From the NCBI GenBank assembly GCA_963662175.1, contig OY759216.1, forward strand, positions 53,027,087 through 53,091,086: a stretch of DNA of 64,000 bases. Reading direction: 5' to 3'. The number at the start of each line of letters is the position of its first letter. Within the stretch, counting starts at the first letter, position 1. Of this stretch, positions 55,500 to 64,000 are shown one piece after another. The notes beneath the pieces are model-generated. The model did no database searches and was not told the origin of the DNA. It saw nothing but the letters and a program-made list of their open reading frames with translations. The DNA is from Aradus depressus. Lineage: Eukaryota > Arthropoda > Insecta > Hemiptera > Aradidae. The translations under genes and the position numbers were made by a program.

Positions 55500-55670
55500 A
55501 TTTGACGTTCAGTTACTTACCTCCGGAATTTCATGTTTCCGACTCCATGATACCAAAAATAATAAGTAGGAGAGTTATCGCCAATGTACTTCCCCAGTAC
55601 GAATATTTTACTCATAGATTTTCTGACCGATTACATAACTTCCCCTCTACTTCGTCTAGCTGACTAGTCT
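55500..55670. repeat. Rep-A ends, minus then plus
   Basis: CTCCGGAATTTCATGTTTCC (minus-type end) followed by GTACTTCCCCAGTACGAAT (plus start) and a plus end (CATAACTTCCCCTCTACTTC). Confidence 0.5.
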
Positions 55671-55734
55671 TGTGTACCTTCATATACAACATAATTTGAG
55701 CTAAGAAAGCAACTGACTTAATTTGCTAGAGGTA

Positions 55735-55915
55735 GTTAGTTGATTCCTGTCTGAGCTTCAATTACGAGGTCATATCGCCTACTACCAAAGCACTTTTTCA
55801 TCGCTTTAATAGAGATGAGCCCGACTCTATGGGAGTCCTAAATGTTGCCTACCCAAGTTTATTCACCTTGGGTAGTGGTCGAGTACCGGTTCGGGAGCAT
55901 CGCATAACGTCTGGT
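55735..55915 (-). repeat. SINE-1, partial copy
   Basis: Minus strand, 3' body only. Confidence 0.65.
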
Positions 55916-56690
55916 TTTTTGTATATATTTCATGTTTTAAATGAAAGTAATTAATTGTACTGTCGGTATGTTCCTAAATAGATAACAGATCCTCCATTTC
56001 AGAAGAGTGGTCAGCTCTATATTAGCCCTAATATAAATATATTTGCCGAAGAATACAGACAATACAGGTAACAGAGAAGTGTTACGTAGACTGCGTAAAG
56101 GTCGTCCTCTCCATTCTGGGTCAAACTGCCTACAAAACATGTAAGTTCAGTTTTATACAGAGGAAAAAAAGAAAAGTTACACAAAATGTGACATTCCGAA
56201 GGCTCTTAAGTAAGAGAGACCCAGAGTAATAAGTTATGTGGATATGAGGCTGCCAAGAAAGCAGGAGTAACGGGAAGTGATGTAGGGGGACGCCACGTAA
56301 CTCGGGTGTCATATCGTGCGGAGTGGCGACCGGAGGAGGGTTATTGATGATAAGACAGACTTACAGACTGCCACTTCCTACAACAGATCTCTTCAGGACC
56401 TGATATCATTTAGACTTGTCAATGGACAATTATATATTTATAAGATTGTTAACAGGTCAACTCGCCACTAGTAGATCTTCCAGAATGTTCCAGTTTAAAT
56501 CTGACCAAATTCATAGAATGTTCTAGGCTTTAAAAATTCTATATATATCGGATATTGGCCAGTCAGTTATTTTATGTGTTACGTTTATGTACAATTCTGT
56601 TCCTCCTCACAATAAGCTTTCTAGAAGTTTTCTTTCGGACTGGCCCGATCATTAGGCGTGCACTATTGAAAATAATTTTCAATATTGAGA
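55916..56690. other. Upstream region without a called gene
   Basis: Nothing recognised. Confidence 0.45.
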
Positions 56691-56694
56691 AAGT

Positions 56695-57005
56695 CGAGCT
56701 CCTCACCCCTGATCCCTCCCCTCCTTTCCTTCGACAAATTTTACAGAAAATTAATAGGTGCTTTTCTTGTGAGGCTTTGAAATTAAATATAATATTTCAT
56801 GTCGATACATTCATTGCAAAGGCAGTTAGTTATTATAGTTTCATGTCGAGCCCACCTCCTCTAGCCCCCTCCCCCCAGCTCTACCTTCCGTTTGGTCGAT
56901 TTGACTGATAATCAATGGTGTTGTTCTTGTGGGGTTCTGGATACACATAAAATTTCATGTCGTGCACACGGGACTTATTGTGTTCACAGACAAACACACA
57001 TTTTT
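56695..57005 (+). repeat. Rep-A copy, partial
   Basis: Plus-oriented central units (ATTTCATGTCGATACATTCA, CCCTCCCCCCAGCTC) and a TGTTCACAGACAAACACACA stretch. Confidence 0.6.
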
Positions 57006-57059
57006 TTTCTTTTAAGTTCTCCGTGCCTCTGGACGAGGATAACTCGCTGCCGTGGGGCG

Positions 57060-57110
57060 ATGCCTCGGACACCCAGGTGTAGATCGTTCTACACGGGGAG
57101 TAGCCGAGAT
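57060..57110 (-). pseudogene. Tiny R1 ORF2 fragment
   Basis: Reads GYSPCRTIYTWVSEA on the minus strand, matching GYSACKTIYTRVFEA of the other R1 copies. It is only about 50 bp long. Confidence 0.45.
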
Positions 57111-57585
57111 GCTCCCTCTAGATGGCAAGTGTGACAACATGGCTCCCAGTGACTCTCAACAACAATCTTTTAGATGTAATAACTTAAAAAACATTAAAAA
57201 AACACGAAACTCCTATTTGAATGAACAGAAACAAATAAATCGGTAATGAAATGAAAAATGGTAAGTTCGGATTTTAAGGTTACAAAATAGAACTTGTTCC
57301 GTATCATTCTAGATCAACAGTGAATATATGAAATGTTCAAATATAAATTATTTAGTTCCTAACAATATTATATATCACTATAAATATATTTTGATTCTCA
57401 AAATTTTTTCAGGATGATGTTAAAAAAAATAAAACATAACGAAATGCCTTTCCATATGAACTTGTTTGGAGTATTTAAAGAGCAGGCTCCCATTTCACAT
57501 TTGTCTGAGGAGGTGGAGGCGGCTAATGGAGGCAGCGAAGCGTGGTCAAGGTGAGTGTCCTATCGAGGCCGGGGGCTGGTTGAAC
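57111..57585. other. Upstream region without a called gene
   Basis: Nothing recognised. Confidence 0.45.
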
Positions 57586-57594
57586 AGACCCTAC

Positions 57595-57755
57595 CTATGT
57601 GAGCACAGCAAATATACATCCCCACAACAAATCGGGTCTGTCAATCCGCATATACAATTTCATGGGGTTAACATCATTATAGTTTGAGCTGACCCCCCCC
57701 CCCCCCCCCCCCTCATCATCCCATGAGCTGATTTGGCTGAAAATCTCTAGAAGTG
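57595..57755 (+). repeat. Rep-A central-unit fragment with a C-tract
   Basis: Plus-oriented; a run of about 24 C lies at 57687-57711. Confidence 0.55.
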
Positions 57756-57866
57756 TTATTTCGAGAGGTTCTAAGTTGAAAAACGCGGCCATATTTTCCT
57801 ATACTTTTAATACCGAAACCGGTAGTTAATGTATATATATTTTTTTGTTGGATTCGGTTTCGGTTT

Positions 57867-58199
57867 TATGACACATGCCCGGGCTTTAACTGCGAGGTCA
57901 TATCGCCTACTACCAGAGCGCTCTTTCGTCACTCTGGTGGACATGAGCCCAACTCTACTGTGGGAGTCTTAAATTTTGCCTACCCTAAGTTTTTATTCAC
58001 CTAGGGTAGGGGGTCTTTAACGAATACCTGACATCGTACAGGCTTGGGACCATCGCTTAACGTCCCATCCGAAGGACGGCGTGCTTAAGTTTATTTTACC
58101 TCCCAGATAAAATAAACTAAGGGCCTCGGTCGGGTTACGAACCCACATTCTTGAGCTCAGAAGTCAAGCACGCATACCACTGAGCTACCGGCACCCTCT
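57867..58199 (-). mobile_element. SINE-1, full-length copy without tail
   Basis: Minus strand, with a complete head at 58120-58199. TTTTTTGTTGGAT occurs on both sides (about 57841 and 58199), a 13-bp duplication. On the left it is separated from the SINE by CGGTTTCGGTTT, possibly a mutated AGGTT tail. Confidence 0.88.
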
Positions 58200-58655
58200 T
58201 TTTTGTTGGATAGACAATATTTAAAAAAAAAATAAGTGTGTTTTATTTATTTACAACAGAAAAAAATATGAATGGACTAAGCACCTCAATGGGGATGTCA
58301 TTACCGTTTAACTAAAATACGTGCTGAATTAACTAACTACGAGTGTAATAAACTGGAATAAGACAGTCATTTAAATAAGAAAATTGAAACAAATAACATG
58401 AATAAACAGTGACAGACTTTCTATTCTATTATTTAAGTTGTTGTTAGTACATTTTTCTTGCCTGTACTTGAAAATTTACATATATATAAAATATTTTTAA
58501 AAATAATAAAATTATCCACACAAGCTCCCAAACATAATCGGATGATATAGGTACGTAATAGGGTTTTTATTCATTAATTATATTTAAGTTTAAAAAAATA
58601 AAAAACATCTATTTATAAGATTGTATTTCTTACTTTTGGGTTGTGTAACCACATT
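58200..58655. other. Upstream region without a called gene
   Basis: AT-rich. Nothing recognised. Confidence 0.5.
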
Positions 58656-58656
58656 T

Positions 58657-58960
58657 ATACTGAACTCAAGATTGTGGATTCGAAACCCGGCCGAGGTCTT
58701 TAGTTTATTTTATCTGGGAGGTAAAATAAACTTAAGCCCGCCGTCCTTCGGATGGGACGTTAAGCGTTGGTCCCGAGCCTATCAGGTACTCGTTAATGAT
58801 TCCTACCCTAGGTGAATTAAAATTTGTAGTAGACAAAATTGAGGACTCCTATAGTAGAATAGGGCTCATGTCCACCAGAGTGACTGGAAGAGCGCTCTGG
58901 TAGTAGGCGATATGACCTCATAGTTAAAGCCCGGGCATGAGTCACAATAACTAACTAACC
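58657..58960 (+). mobile_element. SINE-1, nearly complete copy
   Basis: Lacks the first 40 bp of the head; the B box is present (GGATTCGAAACC). The tail is replaced by CACAATAACTAACTAACC. Confidence 0.85.
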
Positions 58961-59059
58961 AGATTTATACTAATATATATTTATATTTTTCATAGCTTTA
59001 TCGATCTCCCAATTTATTTGTTGGTCTTTACAACCTAGCAAATAGATGTTTCGGGGGAA

Positions 59060-59165
59060 AAACTACCGTCATCAATATCTCTAATTTATTTGCTGATCTT
59101 TATTGTGATCAATTTAGTAAAGATCAGCAAATAAATTAAAGGTAGTGATGGGAGTTTTTCCCGAA
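59060..59165. repeat. Small foldback with degraded hammerhead-like ends
   Basis: CTAATTTATTTGCTGATCTTT (first 20 bases at 59081-59100) mirrors AAAGATCAGCAAATAAATT near 59118-59136. Outside, GTTTCGGGGGAAAAACTACC mirrors GGGAGTTTTTCCCGAAACC. The cores have lost one or more bases. Confidence 0.6.
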
Positions 59166-59935
59166 ACCGAAATAACTGGAAGAATAATAAAAAAGTATAT
59201 ATTATTAAGATTCTATTGTAAAATTAATCACACACTAAAAGTAACACACTTTAAAAGTAATGCATAGTTTCTGGCTTATTATAATTTTAACAATAACAGT
59301 AAGAAAAACAACTACCTAATGACGAAATAATTACAACCAATACAAACATTAAAAGTATGAAAAAATGTTGACGATAACTGTTGTCTGTAGAAATTGTTAT
59401 GAAAGATATAGTACAAAATGAAAAAATATCTCAAGTTTAAAAGACAGAACCAAAATAATAGAAACGAATCAAAAAATAACTGACATGAAGCATTAAATAT
59501 GAGCGAAATAAAGGAAATTTTAACGGTGGTATAGGTGGAGAAGAATGTTCATTATTCGTATTGTACAATGCATGATACATAATGTATTTATCAAATTAGG
59601 AATCGTTATTATTTAGTGTAATGTAATACATACGAGAAGCAGGTATCTGACACAAAACACGACCACCAACAACGTTGCTGTCACACTGACTCAGTTGGTT
59701 TCGGTATTCAACCTCCCAGAACAGACAAGGTGGTGAGGGGGACCTCTGGTGGCGCTTCTCACAACTAAACTATACTTCAATTTGTTTACTTTCAACAATG
59801 AAATTACAGAGAAGTCTGATTTTGTGACACATTGAAGGGTTCCATAGCTGTACATTGCTTTAATGTATTTTAATAATATATATTTAATAATTATAGGTAA
59901 TATTCTGGAATATAGTTTCTGCCTGGGGAAGTACA
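59166..59935. other. Upstream region without a called gene
   Basis: AT-rich. The segment at 59820-59930 (CACATTGAAGGGTTCC to TAGTTTCTGC) is an inverted or direct relative of 1640-1740, a short dispersed repeat. Confidence 0.45.
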
Positions 59936-59944
59936 TGTACTCAC

Positions 59945-60040
59945 TGGTTAAGTGATGTAATCGGTCAGAAATTCAAAGTTGAGTTTTTACCGGAATTTCA
60001 TGTTTCCCGACCACCTCATTCCAAAAATTAAAAAAAAAGT
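59945..60040 (-). repeat. Rep-A end fragment
   Basis: Minus-oriented (GATGTAATCGGTCAGAAATT and onwards). The matching plus start is at 60388-60540, on the other side of the foldback element; the foldback may have inserted between them. Confidence 0.55.
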
Positions 60041-60146
60041 CATAAATGAAACACCAACAATATAATGATTAATAGAGTGGACAGTATCTTTTCGATGTAG
60101 AAGGAATTCGAAGTTCTGTCGTATAAATGAAAACTTAAATTTGAAC

Positions 60147-60183
60147 AACGTTTCGGAAACTATTAATTCCCATCTTCAGGGCC
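60147..60183 (-). ncRNA. Hammerhead-ribozyme-like motif
   Basis: Minus strand: GGCC, CTGAAGA (60179-60173), T, stem GGGAA/TTTCC, GAAAC (60154-60150), then GTTGTT. Stem I has lost pairing (GCC with GTT). Confidence 0.45.
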
Positions 60184-60295
60184 TTAGTATAGAGCTAACG
60201 TAACCAAATGTATACGTATACATGATACCGTAGCTCTATACTGGACACAAACTCTCAACACCTTCACCCCACACATCCACTCCAAGTCATTATAA

Positions 60296-60335
60296 GGCCC
60301 TGAAGAAGGAAATAAATAGTTTCCGAAACGTTGGC
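60296..60335 (+). ncRNA. Hammerhead-ribozyme-like motif, complete layout
   Basis: GGCC 60296-60299, CTGAAGA 60300-60306, one spacer A, stem GGAAA/TTTCC with a 7-base loop, GAAAC 60325-60329, GTT 60330-60332, GGC 60333-60335. GCC and GGC form stem I, and GTT is a valid cleavage triplet. Confidence 0.55.
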
Positions 60336-60387
60336 AAAATATTGAGTTTTTTTATTTATACGACAGAAACTCGAATTCCTTCTACAC

Positions 60388-60540
60388 TATTAATGTACTT
60401 CCCCAGAGGGAATTAATCAATTAACTTTTCGCTCCCCTTTTAAAACCAGTCGACAGTTAGCGCTAATATTCAACAGTTGACTTAGGGGCTCCTCAATCCT
60501 CTTACTAAATTTTGTTACATGGTTAGTTTTACAGATGTTA
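60388..60540 (+). repeat. Rep-A start fragment
   Basis: TGTACTTCCCCAGAGGGAATT and the CCAGTCGACAGTT stretch. Confidence 0.55.
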
Positions 60541-60699
60541 TTTGAAGAAGGTTTCTAATCCACTATAACGTGAAAATACCTTTATTTAATATTTCCTCTT
60601 CCATTATAATTTATGTTCCATCGATTTATGATTGGGTCTATATATCACTCTTTTACTTTGTGCTAAGTTCCAATTATATAAGTTCAATAGTTTCCAAGA

Positions 60700-61005
60700 T
60701 AAGCCCGGGCTTCAACAACAAAGTCATATCGCCTACTACCAGAGCGCTCTTTCGTCACTCTGGTGAACATGAGCCCGACTCTACTGTGGGAATCCTAAAT
60801 TTCGCCTACTCTAGTTTTACTTATATAAGGAAGGAATCTCTAACGAGTACCTGACATCGCACAGGCTCGGGACCATTTCTTATCGTTCCATCCGAAGGAC
60901 AGCATAAGGTTGAGTTTTTTTTTTTTTTATCTCCCGGATATAAGAACCGAAGGGTCTCGTCCGGGTCTCAAACCCGTGATTCTGAGCTCAGTCGGCTAGC
61001 AGGGT
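60700..61005 (-). mobile_element. SINE-1 copy without tail
   Basis: Minus strand, from AAGCCCGGGCTTCAAC to the head region (CCGTGATTCTGAGCTCAG). The head end is truncated. Confidence 0.8.
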
Positions 61006-61700
61006 TTCATAGAAAGTTTTCGACATATGGAACACTAATAAATACAAAGCTCTCCATAATAAAATCTATTATTTTACATTTCACTACAGTTACAATTTTG
61101 AATTTTTTAAAATTTAATATTTTGAATTCTCAGATGGAGAAGCAAAATCAGAAGGGTTTCATCAATAACCTACTAAATTCTGATGAAAAAAAAAAGTCAA
61201 AAGTTTTTACTTGAAACAACAATAAGTTCTAAAGTTTTTTTTTTTAATTTAAATTTTCTCATAAATTTACCTTCCTTGGGGAATGGAGATAGCAAATGAT
61301 TCAGTGAAGAAGAGGAGTGTTAGTTATTGGTGCTTAAAAATAAATATGAGAGGCCTTTCAGATTCAGAGCCGAAACCAGACAAGTTAGGAAAATAAAACG
61401 AGAATTAACAATAATAAAAAAAAAAAAAAAAAAAAAAAACGAATCTTTTTATCTGTAGCTAAGTGAAGAATAGGAGAGTTCTTCAACCAAATAATTGGTG
61501 TTTTTCCGTTAAATTAATTTTTACTTCGTTGAGTTTGTGCTCGCTATGCGATTGTGAAGCGATAAATATTCACATGTTAGGTTTTGTCGAAATTAAGATA
61601 TTTATTTTAATTAGTGCGATTATGAATTTCAAAAGGAATGAACCTAGTTAATGTCAAAGAAGAAAAAAATTACAAATTATGACAATTTTATTTACCTTGA
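61006..61700. other. Upstream region without a called gene
   Basis: A-tract of about 23 at 61417-61439. Nothing recognised. Confidence 0.5.
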
Positions 61701-61714
61701 CCTTTTCTCACTTA

Positions 61715-62425
61715 TACGAAGTATAGGAAAAGTTATGCGATCGGTCAAAAATTTCATGCCGAGTTTTCAACAGAATCCCATGTTTTCCCACCTCCTGATT
61801 GTAAAGAAAAAAATGATCTCTGTCTATGGATACGATAACTCCCGATAGAATGAATGTATCAAAATGAAATTTTATATGTGTATCCAGAACCTCCTAAGCA
61901 TGACACCTATTGATTTTCAGCCAAATCGGCCAAAAGGAAGTCGGATATTAAGGGGAACGCTAAACAGAAAAACTCTAATAATACTACTGTTGTAATGAGT
62001 TTATCGTTGTAATGAGTATATCAAAACAAATTTTCACATGTATATTCAATACCCATAAGGACGGTACATTTTCAGCAGAATCGGCCGAAGAGAAAGGGGG
62101 TTCTCAGTGGGGCTCGACCCAAAAACTCTAATAACTGCCGTAGTAATAAATTTATCGAAATGAAATTTTTTTCATTTCAATTTTTTTGGACGATACCCAT
62201 TAAGTTTCAGTGAAATCGGCGGAAGGAAAGAGGGATTTTACAGGATGGGTGCAACTCAAAAACTCTTATAACTGTCGATATAATGAATTTATCGACACAA
62301 AATTGTAATGTAAGTCAACTATTGATATTTAGCCCAAACGGTTCACTGGTTTTGGAGGAACAAAAAGTTAATTGATAAATTTGTTGTGGGGAAGAACATT
62401 GCCGACGATACACCCATTTTCCTCA
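61715..62425 (-). repeat. Rep-A, most complete copy
   Basis: Minus-oriented, about 710 bp. It begins CGAAGTATAGGAAAAGTTAT, has four central units (landmarks near 61862, 62025, 62158 and 62290) and ends TTGTGGGGAAGAACATTGCC followed by a decayed hairpin. Structural parallels are with HINE/DINE-1-type Helitron relatives; this is inference. Confidence 0.75.
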
Positions 62426-63484
62426 ATCAAATGAAGGTACAAAGGGAGCGACTTATAGAACAAACGGTAGGAATGGTCTGGAAAAAGGATGTTTTGTAAA
62501 AAATTGTAATCATCAAAAATAAACAGAATAAACAATTTCAAATGGTATTTATTAAATTATATAAATTTGTAATATAAGAAAGTAAAACAAATTTAATTAA
62601 AACAAAATATATGAAAACAACTTATAGACCATAAATATATACTTAAATATATTTTTAAAAATTCTATACAAATGATAAACAATCCTAAAAAACTATAATA
62701 CAAGTTAAAAACTATAAATAATATAGTAAAACAATTAAGGTAACGTACACATTACAAATAATACAAAGTAATACAAACTTACTTTAGTTTCATAGAATTT
62801 TCTTTATTTATTTTAGTTCTCATACTTAATTATATTAAAAAATAAAATATTACAGAGAAGTGTGTTCAGACCACATATTGAAGGGATATATATATATGAT
62901 AATTTTATGATTTTGAAAATCTAGTCCATAATATAAAATGGACTAATACAAAATTCAACATTAAATAAGAAACGAAGAGTTAATCATTCTACCACCAGAA
63001 TCGCCAACTGTTTATTATCATAAAATTAGTTTTAGAAACGAACCAACACACTCGTTATGGAGTCTCTTGTAGGACCTACGGAGCTTTATACATTTTAAAA
63101 ATACTCAGAAATACATGCGAGTAATTAATACTACATATAAATTATGCAAAGTGATATATTTTCATCCTCATCCCAGAAAACTATCTTACAAATAACTGCA
63201 ATAATCATAATTACACAAAATTAAACCAATTATGTATACATTTTATAATCAGTGTATACAAATAAAATAATATTAGTATTATCACTTTCAATATAATACG
63301 AAGATATATTATCTTTTTAAATTTTACAATATCTACAAAGGCTTATTTCAAAAATTTCTTAAAAATCAACCAATAATTCACAATCCAAGCCAGAACGATC
63401 ATTCATTAACTTCAAAATGTTGACTTTTGTGTAATTTTGATATGAAAACTGACATAATTGCAGAGATATTGTGAAATAATTCAA
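62426..63484. other. Upstream region without a called gene
   Basis: Very AT-rich. Nothing recognised. Confidence 0.5.
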
Positions 63485-63561
63485 ATGGACTTGAAAAATA
63501 AAATAAAACTGGTTTATTTAATATGTTGTCTAATTTCACTAACTATATATACATGGGAGTA

Positions 63562-63586
63562 CTTTCGGTATTTCTACCATCCTCAG
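63562..63586 (-). ncRNA. Hammerhead-ribozyme-like motif
   Basis: Minus strand: CTGAGGA (63586-63580), T, stem GGTA/TACC with a GAAA tetraloop, GAAAG (63566-63562), followed by TA. Stem I is G-C plus a wobble. Confidence 0.4.
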
Positions 63587-63631
63587 CCAAAAGCATAAGA
63601 GATAAGACAGTCTTATCTCTTATGCTTTTGG

Positions 63632-63656
63632 CTGAGGATGGTAGAAATACCGAAAG
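63632..63656 (+). ncRNA. Hammerhead-ribozyme-like motif (mirror copy)
   Basis: CTGAGGA 63632-63638, T, stem GGTA/TACC with a GAAA loop, GAAAG 63652-63656. Confidence 0.4.
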
Positions 63657-63733
63657 TACTCCCATGTATATATAGTTAGTGAAATTAGACAACATATTAA
63701 ATAAACCAGTTTTATTTTATTTTTCAAGTCCAT

Positions 63734-64000
63734 AATTTTTATATGTTGTACTATTTTGCGTTTAGGTATGAAAAAATGTAATAATGTTAAGAAGTCCCTT
63801 TCAAATAAATAAAAATAAAGAACTTGTTTATTTTTTATATTGTTTAATCCCATAAAAATATATACATAAAGTGTAGTGTAGTAGTTTCGGTATATATCGT
63901 TGATGACATAATATAAATTCTCTTTATTAATTTTATTATAAATATCGACACAGATCGTGGAAATGTATTCGGACATAGATCCCTTTGAATGTTTAATGCA
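63734..64000. other. Right edge, no recognised feature
   Basis: AT-rich. GGTATATATCGTTGATGA at about 63890 may be another decayed foldback remnant. Confidence 0.35.

Larger units (their letters stand above)
60097..60385. mobile_element. Foldback element with two hammerhead-like motifs
   Basis: Arms 60097-60186 and about 60292-60385 are inverted relatives (GTAGAAGGAATTCGA with TCGAATTCCTTCTAC; CGTATAAAT with TTTATACG) around a spacer of about 105 bp. One outward-facing hammerhead-like motif per arm. Confidence 0.7.
63485..63733. mobile_element. Perfect palindrome (123-bp arms, 3-bp spacer), Penelope-like
   Basis: Arms 63485-63607 and 63611-63733 are exact reverse complements with spacer CAG. 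Each arm has a hammerhead-like motif facing outward. The flanks keep family sequence (CAGAGATATTGTGAAA at 63461). Such perfection means a very recent event or an assembly fold-back artefact. Confidence 0.85.

Overview
The window looks like insect nuclear DNA: AT-rich, intron-dominated and packed with transposon copies. Evidence for an insect is an invertebrate-type non-LTR retrotransposon of the R1 clade, a tRNA-derived SINE whose tail is the insect telomeric pentamer (AACCT/AGGTT), a Helitron, and exons of a metazoan gene. I cannot name the species; a hemipteran is only a guess. The one host gene I can support is on the minus strand. It is a homologue of Sans (USH1G), the ankyrin-repeat scaffold protein of actin-based protrusions. 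Five coding exons are present, at 44406-44575, 8468-8683, 5269-5445, 1262-1394 and 265-349. Their splice sites agree in phase throughout (2, 2, 2, 0, then 1). They encode the N-terminal 260 residues or so: ankyrin repeats, a basic coiled coil and part of the central region. The C-terminal exons, where the SAM domain and PDZ ligand should be, lie beyond base 1. A 5' untranslated exon should lie upstream of 44577 and was not identified. Layout: 1-8700 holds exons 2-5 with three introns of 0.9-3.9 kb. 8684-44405 is one intron of 35.7 kb. Its most striking part is a non-autonomous Helitron (34278-42862, minus) carrying a complete R1-clade retrotransposon (35130-40372, plus) flanked by a 14-bp target duplication. 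The same intron holds a Harbinger-like element with a MADF remnant, several LINE remnants, a large palindrome and many SINE copies. 44577-64000 lies upstream of the coding region; it holds another R1 copy (48860-50128), further LINE pieces, minisatellites and foldback elements, and no exon I could recognise. Three repeat families recur. (1) SINE-1, about 340 bp, has a tRNA-like head with A and B boxes and an (AACCT)n tail; about 30 complete or broken copies are present. (2) Rep-A has central repeats of roughly 130-160 bp, a subterminal hairpin and short inverted ends; it resembles HINE/DINE-1-type Helitron relatives in layout. (3) A set of foldback (palindromic) elements carries hammerhead-ribozyme-like cores, as in Penelope-like elements. 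The third set is what I would look at first: at least three sites show the complete layout of a minimal hammerhead, and several of the motifs occur as mirror-image pairs.
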